DNA of 60,000 nucleotides from Antedon mediterranea (lineage: Eukaryota > Echinodermata > Crinoidea > Comatulida > Antedonidae): contig NC_092672.1 in the NCBI RefSeq assembly GCF_964355755.1, forward strand, positions 2,606,001-2,666,000. Direction: 5' to 3'. Shown here piece after piece: positions 39,801-48,800 of this stretch. Under the pieces are notes generated by a model that made no database searches, was not told where the DNA came from, and saw only the letters and a program-made list of their open reading frames with translations. Numbering within the stretch: position 1 is the first letter of the stretch; each line of letters begins with the position of its first letter. The position numbers and the translations under genes were made by a program.

Positions 39801-42800
39801 AATATTCAAAGATTATAATCTATTCTGAGATTCTGCTGAATTAATTATATTCTATTCATATTAATTCAAAGGTGATGTAGCCATACTTATACCATATGTC
39901 AATCTATTCCTTGCTGTCATTTAAACATATTATTTAATATTGAACATACAACATAGTAGTGACATTGAAAAATTTTCTTTTAAAATATTATGTAGGTAAT
40001 TGTTTAAATTTCTTTCAATTTATTCGATAAACCAACATCGATGAAAACTGTCACTAACAAGTAAATCACATAAATCATTTGAAACCAGATGAAAAATAAA
40101 TTAAGAAGAAAATTACTTGACTGAATCTCAATTCTAATAAAAACGTTAAAATAAAATAGCATTGTATTCCATGATTGTTTTTTTTTGCAGGTTATGATCG
40201 TGAAATGGCATTTTTCCAAGATGATGGATCCTATAAGGAATGGAAAAATTCAGATCACAGCAGCACTTGGTAACTAAACATGACTTTTATAAATGTTACA
40301 CAACTTGCGGTGCTGATTACGATTTGCATTATAGAACTATGTTTTCATACTTGTTTGATCGAAAAATGACTGGGGTTATACTATGCACAGCACTTAGAGG
40401 TTTCACAACATTAGGCACTTTATAACTTCAGAATGTTATTATTATTATAATTCATCCAAATGAAATTCAAATTTTTAATTCAAGGGAACTTTTTCATTCA
40501 ATATTTATTAAAATGTTGCAATACTTTGTATGTCATTAAAAGTTTAAGAAATGTATTTTAATATCTTATTGTCCTACCAAGGAAGACAGTTTTACTACAG
40601 ATGTTGCAAATAAGACAAATAAAGTTCAATTAAATTCAATTTATTCCGGATCACACATGCTAGACCCGGCGAGAACCCTACAGCGAACTCAACCACTTTT
40701 GATGGGACGTCCCAGCCTTTTATCTGTATATGAGGGATTTTTTTACCATACATTTCTCATATTTCACAGTATTATTAATTATGTATTTTCAGGTTGACTG
40801 CTTTTGCTACACTGACGATGTGTGAAGCAAACCAGTTCATATTCATTGACAGTCAGGTTATCTCCAAGTCCATTCACTGGCTAATGAACCATCAGAATAT
40901 GGACGGCCACTTCAATGAAACTTATCTGGGCAGAGATACTGTGGTTAGTAGGATCTTAATTAGGATTTCAAGTATACATAAATATACATAAGTATACATA
41001 CAGTATACATACAGTATACATACAGTATACATACAGTATACATACAGTATACATACAGTATACATACAGTATACATACAGTATACATACAGTATACATAC
41101 AGTATACATACAGTATACATACAGTATACATACAGTATACATACAGTATACATACAGTATACATACAGTATACATACAGTATACATACAGTATACATACA
41201 GTATACATAAGTATACATACAGTATACATACAGTATACATACAGTATACATACAGTATACATACAGTATACATAAGTATACATACAGTATACATACAGTA
41301 TACATACAGTATACATACAGTATACATACAGTATACATACAGTATACATACAGTATAACTTGAAAGATTCAAGGCACATGAGACGCAGAGATGTACAGTA
41401 TGATAATTATTGTAAAATCACAACGTCTTATATACAGTTTTTTTTATTCAAATGTTTAGGACGGGTTGAAAGGAAAGGCTGCACTCACGGCACATGTGTT
41501 GACGACTTTGGTTAAATGCAAACACCATGTTGTAAGTATTGTTAATAGTTTAAATATAATGTAGGAACTACATTTTACATACGGTACGGTACAAATTGGA
41601 TGCATTAAACTTGGGGTTAACCAATCCTCCCCCTCCCCCAAACACATAAATCCTTTTAAAAGTCCAGGGTATGTAAAATGTAGGTTGAATGAAGTGATGA
41701 AAAAGTAGTGCATTATTAATATCAAATTGTGCAGTGAACTTCAAGCAAAGATATAGTTGCTACACCAACAACAGAAAAAGGATGTTTGCATTTGCAAAAC
41801 CATGCATATACAAAAGTCACTATTATTATTTATCAAATTGCTATGCCGTTCTTGTATAGGATTCGCACTCGAAATGTTTGAACAGACTGGTTATGAATTT
41901 GATTTGAGTTCACAGCTTAAGTTCGGTCTCTATCAAACTAGTTTGACACAAAAAGTGTGATGTGCCCAAATATGGTAGTGATATACCCAATATAGTAGTG
42001 ATATGACATCATCATGTCCATTTATTATAGGCATATCACATTTTTTTCTCACATAAAGTTTGATAGTGTGGACAGAGCTTTAGACTTTCATAAAATTGAC
42101 ACCACTATTTTTCTTTACAGACATTTTCAGTTCATCAGTCTATAAAGAAAGCAACAGAATACTTAGAAGTAGTCATTTCAAATAAAGCGATTGAGAATAA
42201 ATACGCTCTGGCGATCACGACGTACGCCCTCAGTCTAGCCCACAGTAAATCTAGGCATACAGCAAATACAAAGCTGTTGTCACTCGCTTCTGAGGATGAA
42301 GGTTAGTGTTGTAGTTGTTCCTCCCAAACAAACAATTACCTCTAAAATTAAATACCACTAGGTCTAAAATACACTTGTTATGACTCATGATTCTAAACGC
42401 CACTATTATTGCTCTGTAAAAAATTGTCAACCAGAATTTTAGTTTAAATATCCACATACTGTAGCATAACATATACGAAGCCCTTTTTCACCAACATGTG
42501 GGTACTACTTTGTGGTTCTTGGTGCGTTGATCCCTTTGTAGCTGATAACAAAGCTATACTAGGATTTGGTGCAGGTGAACTGTCAAATCCTAATTGTGTA
42601 AAAAACATGCAATGGAACTGATGAAAACAAGGGTAAAAAAAAACTATTACTAAAAAATGGGTTTCTGTAGGACCACAAATGTCGTGGATAAATAGAAAAT
42701 ATTTTTGGTTTAGATAGATAAATGATGCAGCATCATCTTAATTTTTTTTTATCATATTATTTGAAAACTAATAAATATACTGCTGTTTAAATTAAACAGA

Positions 42801-45800
42801 ACTTGGATACCATTATTGGAATGTAGAAGAGACGACTCTGGAAGCAGAAGAGCTCGTTCAATGCTGGCGCTCTTTCAAACCTTCATCGATATCAGTAAAA
42901 ACAACCGGGTACGCCTTGTTGGCCCAGATTAAACTTGGAAATATGGATACAGCTAATGAAGTAGCTGATTGGATGGTTCGACAACAACGACACCTCACCA
43001 TCGGCTTCCAGTCAACAACTGTAATTAATTTATTTTGTTTCAAACTTTACTGTTCTTTTATATTCATTCAGGAAGAGTGGTTGTTCAGATAGTTCTTGAA
43101 ATATTTGCTATATTGGAAGTATTTCCAATTTATTAACCTGTTTAGATGGGCTGTGTGTGGTACTATACTATTCAAACTATACAATTAAACGCGTGAAAGG
43201 CCCATTTATACTAGAACAATAACAATCGGTGATAAGTAGATGATGCGCTTTTACTACAGAAAACAATAAAAATCGAACAAATTTATAGAATGACCATGAT
43301 TAATAAAAAAAATAATATCTTGACGATATGATTTTATTGTTCTTATTGATCATGATGTGATTGGATGTTTAAAACTATTGTTTTCTTCAAAGACAGAATG
43401 AATTGGTATCCTATAGTTTTAGGATGAAAACTTTTTCTAGTTCTTTTTTTTTCTAATGCATGTACATTATCATCCAGAGTATAAATGGGCCTTAAAGATG
43501 TATTGTCCCCCCAAAAAAATAAATCTTACAAAATGTTTTTAAATATGCCATCTTAATATCATCTAATAGTTATCCACTTTGTCCAAAAACTGGATCGAAA
43601 AAATGTATACCTAAAACACTGTATTTTAAATTGGTGGGCTTGGTTGAATTTAACTTTGTCATTTTATAAGTGAAAACATTAATTTTTCCGATTTTGTTTT
43701 TCTACGGAAGTGATTAACTGTATTAAAATTACAAAATAACATATTCAAAGTCTGATTTTATTAATCTTTTTTTTTTCATGTTTTTTGGGACAATACATCT
43801 TTAAGTGGATAAATCATATTGAAGTGTGTTTTATTTAAGACAGCTATTAACCTGCAAATATTTATAATGGCAGTTATTATTTTTAAATTAGCACAGAAAA
43901 CACTGCATGGAAAATAAAATATCAGCTTTTGTTTTATGTTTTTAAAATAATTTCATATTAATATTTTGTTTATTATTGATCATATTTTTGTTTTGTATTT
44001 TGTTTTAATGTGTTTTATTTAGTCACAACGAATTTAAACTATTTTTTAAAATTTTACAGTAAGATTGCATTTAAAAATAGTAGATTTTTTGACTTTTTAG
44101 GCAACTGGGCCAAACAATATTGGGAATTTTTCAGTTTTCATCTAAATTTAACCAACAAATGTTACTATATGTATTTCCATGCCAAATATGTTTTTTTAAT
44201 TGTTTTTTGTTGCAGTGTAACTGTGGTGTGGGCTTAGCCCAATCAGCTTGCGTATTACCCCGGCAGCAGCAGTTTGTACAAAACTTAATATCATGTGTCC
44301 GTACTTTTGTTAATTTATTAATTTCAAAGCATGTTTGCATTTTTAAATGTTTGCTATGCAATTGCTCTCATGACACTTGTCAAAATCATGAACAAAAGAT
44401 ATTTGAATTGCTTTGATTAACACAAAAAAAGTAATAATTTACGTAAAAATGTATGTAAATGTTAACTGCTTTAAAAAAGCCCATAAAAAGGTCAAGCCTT
44501 CCTTTAATCTAGCTTTTGTTTATTATTATTATTGCACGTTGTTATTTTAGTTTGTTTTCATTTTCATAGCTTTTCATAAATATTTATTTAAAGTTATCAA
44601 CAGGATCTAATGAAATTATTTTGCATTGATGTTTCCCCATTGAAATTTGTTTCTATTTCATTAAGCCTTGTCTTTACTATCAAACTTTATGTAAACAAAA
44701 TGTTGATGTTCCCATATATGGATATGATGAATGTCATATTACTACCATATTGGGGCACCGGCATCACACTTTTTTTTGTGTTAAACTAATTTGATAGTGT
44801 GGACAGAGCTTTAATTTCAATATTCTTCCTGCACCTGCTTGTTCCCACTTGCTTCAATACTTGCTTCAAATTTTCAAAACATAAAAGTTATTACAGTAAG
44901 ATCCAACAATAATATAACTAAAGATGTAAATTAAACCATGGAGGAAAAATAAAATGTTTCAATTTGTTTTCCCTCCATAAGTAACCATCTAAGCCAAACT
45001 ACCAGTCACTCATTTGTAATTATTGTGATTAGTGACACAATAACAAACATTGTTGTTATAAAAACCACATAATGTTTTAATTGCACACATGTAAAGCTTG
45101 ACATTTCAGAAGGTGTATAGATTAATTAAAACCCTAATTAAATAACATACAAAAACATTTTTTTATTTTCATAATATGCGTAGTGTCCATCACTTTGTGG
45201 TGTCACAACAATTCGATCCCATCCGTTAAATTCTTTGTGATGGATATCTTTTTTCAATAAATATTTAAATTACAATACCATCACCCTGCGGAGAGTTAGA
45301 CATAACTAGTAATGATGATGATGATGATGATGTTTAAATCATTTCTTTTTGTGTTTCAGGATGTGCAAGTTGGGATGCAGGCTCTAGCAGAGTACGCTAA
45401 GAAGACGCACGCAAGCAGCAGTCTTAATTTGGACGTAAAAGTCAAATTTTTTGATGATAAAATTGATTCAACAATCTTGAATCTCAGAAAGAATAATGCA
45501 TTGGTTCAGCAACAGTTAGAGGTATAACAAAAAACTATACAGCTAAAATACAGTTATAATGCATTAGTTCAACAACAGTTAGAGTTATAACAAAAACTAT
45601 ACAGCTAAAATGCAGTTATAATGTATTAGTTCAGCAACAGTAAATTTAATTTGGCCACATCTTAGCGCAGCTCTATGAGCACAGTTAACAGCCTGCAACT
45701 AAACAGGCTCTATGATCAGTTACAGCCTTCATAGTTATGCGATTGTTAAAGTCGGTTGAGTCGTGTTGGAAAAATGGCGATGACTATCATTTGACTGTTT

Positions 45801-48800
45801 TAAACCACTAGCTCAGATCATATACGTTTTTCACGTTATTAAAAATATATTTTGTAATTGCAGATTGTAGATGCAGCAAGGAAACGTATTGTTATTGAAA
45901 CAAATGGAACAGGGACTGCACAATTACAGGTATGTACTCTGATCGTTTGTTTATATCAGGGAAGAGAGAAATTTCTATAAATTTTATATATTTCTATATA
46001 TGCATGTGGTGGGGCATTTATTCGAGGAAATAAATAATGGCCCAGGGTGTTTATTCAAAATGATGTTCTATGGGGGGTGAGGGCGTTTATCCAAAGCGGG
46101 CGTTTATTCAAATAAATAAGGTTAAACTCTTGAATATAGAGATATGTATCTTCACACCCATCATGATTGATTTATTCATTAAATTCATGATTTTCATAAA
46201 CATTAAAAGCTTTGATCCTCTCTCCTTCATCTTTTTTCTTTTCTTTGTAATGTATTATACCATATGGACAATTGTCTGAAATAAAAGTTGAATTAAAATG
46301 ATGTTAGCATGTTCTTAAAGCATGACTTAAAGTGTATATTGTCAATGACATTTTTTTTATAAGATTGTATCGGATATTTTATATACCTGTTTTATACTAT
46401 TTAAAGTTTTGTTATAATTTTCTTTTCTGAGCTTCGGCTCATTGCATACCCGTTTTGTATCAAATAAGTTTATAGAAATATTCTTGTGAAAGAAATACTG
46501 TATTATTTTGTTGTTGATACAAATAAATGGTACGTATATAGTACCGCGAATGATGAATTTTCAGAGTTGCAATTTTTTGCATGTTTTTTATGTTTGTTCT
46601 TTATATTGCTTGCAGTAATCATTTTTTATAATCTTATTGTTTTTTTTATAAATTTCATTTGATTTAAAAATGGCAAAATAAATAAACCCTATTCTTGTTA
46701 TTGTTTTATAGCTTCATTAAAGAATATGTTTTAAAATGAGATGGTTTTTTTTCTAGATGAGTCTTGCATACAACACTAAAGCCAAAGTGAATTTTAAACC
46801 CTGTATATTTTCTGTTGCGGCAAGTACAACTGAGGTGAAAAATTCGAAAAAAAATGGTAGAAATTTGAGATATGAAGTGAGGGCTTGTGCAAGGTGAGTA
46901 AAGGAGTTTATTTATATATTATTTATTCAACTTTGTTTTACAATGGTAGCTCATAAGCTTGGTTCCCACTAGAACGTAACGCAAGGACGTAAACGCAACG
47001 CAAGCGTTTTAACCAATGACAAGCAAAGTTATAGACAGTTAGCAATCACAAGCGAATAAGCCATCGCTTGTAATTGATCAATTCACCTGCGTTGCGTTAC
47101 GTCCTTGTGTTGCGTCGCTAGTGGGAACCACGCTTAAGAGCTGTACTACGATGCAAAATATGCAATAGACGTCATTCAAACAGAAAGATACAAGAGGATT
47201 CATAACAGTTTTTCTGTAACAATAGGGACTTTATCCAACATGACAAGAGAACTGTCGTCAGGAGCAGAGTTTCTTGACATTTACAAAGATTAACTTACGT
47301 AAATCATGTCTATGATACGAACCTTTCCTTTAAAAAGTTTCTAATGTAAATGAGTGAGACTGAGTGACCAAGAGGTTAAGACAATGAAACCAGAATCCAT
47401 AGCCATATAGCTTATCAAACAACAAATTTCCTATATAGTTACTGCTTATGAATATTGGACAATAAAAGTTGTTGAATTTTGAATTTTTAAATGCATGTTT
47501 TTTATGTTTCAATTATGCATATTGGTTGTCCAAACCTTTTACATCTTGGTATCAGATACAAGATCACTTCACAATTTTTTAGTTAGTAAAGTAATAATAA
47601 TTGTTTTTTTTTATTTTGTGTAGAAATCTTCAAGAAAAGAAAGTTGCTATGGGCGTTCTTGAAGTCCAGCTATTTAGTGGATTTAGTTTTATCAAAGACA
47701 CGGTGATAAAACGTGGCGGCTTCAAAGAATTTGAAGAAGCCAATAGATCAGTGTTGTTCTACCTAGAACCAGTAAGTACCCCCTCATCCTGCCAGTAAGT
47801 ACCCCCTCATCCTTCCAGTAAGTACCCCCTTATCCTGCTGTATGGGTTAAGAACGTAAAGCAACATAAGTGATTTGACCAATCATGAGTGGTTCCCACAA
47901 TGCAACGCGGAGACCTACTGTATCAACGCAAAGTCCCGTATTGCGTCAGTGCTGCAAACATTGCTACTGGAAATCAAATCATGCAACAACGTATGGCAAG
48001 AACACTGGAAAATATAGCACATTGCGTAGCCAAGTACGCGGGGTGAACCAGGTGAATGTTAAAGGCAACAAACAGGTTGTATTTCACGCAAATGGGGCAT
48101 ACACAATTATTGGAAGGGTATTTACTTACGTTGCACAGGTTACATCATTGTGCATGGTTAGTGACCACAGTAATTAACTCAGCACGGGGGATAAAATATT
48201 GTAATAATACACTAATATATTTATTTTTACTTGTTTTTTTGTAGGTTCCAAGAGATGATTCATCTTGTGTGACTTTTGAAATTGAACAACTTTTCACGGT
48301 AGTCTCTATCCAGCCTGTTACTGTCTCCATGTATGACTATTCAGAGCCTGGTAAGTGAGACTAACCATGGAGCTATTTATAGCTCCATGGACTAACTCAC
48401 CACAGTGGTAATCGTACACTAAACACAATGCCACTTTACATAACATTTATTTAGACCAATGTTTTTTTTTGCCAAAACTGATATATTATTTACCTGAAGA
48501 AAAAAACTAATTGAAATAAAAATTAGTCAACCAGAAGTCCATTGTCGGTCAGACAAACAGGTTTTTTGTTGAATTCAACCGTTTATGTTGTCTCTCTGAA
48601 GTAAAACTACAAAATGGCATATTCAAAGTTTGATTTTATTCATCTTTATTTTTACTGTTTTGTGGGACAATTATTATAAAGTGACTCTTTCTAAAATCCT
48701 AGATAACAAATGCACCGAGTTTTACCAACCGCCTGGTGGTAGTGAGCTGCTCAGCCTTTTATGTGTAAATGAAACATGCCAATGCTCAGATGGTAAGTGA

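Noticed and set aside
40922-41379. Three overlapping minus-strand ORFs of 134-139 residues with a CMYTVCILYVY repeat
   Set aside because: They arise from the 11-bp minisatellite, whose minus strand has no stop in any frame. They overlap an intron and a C3 exon end.
44010-44416. Cys-containing ORF with CNCGVGLAQSAC after a gttgcag acceptor-like site
   Set aside because: It lies inside the intron between visible exons 25 and 26, which join perfectly in phase and homology without it. There is no donor and no family match.
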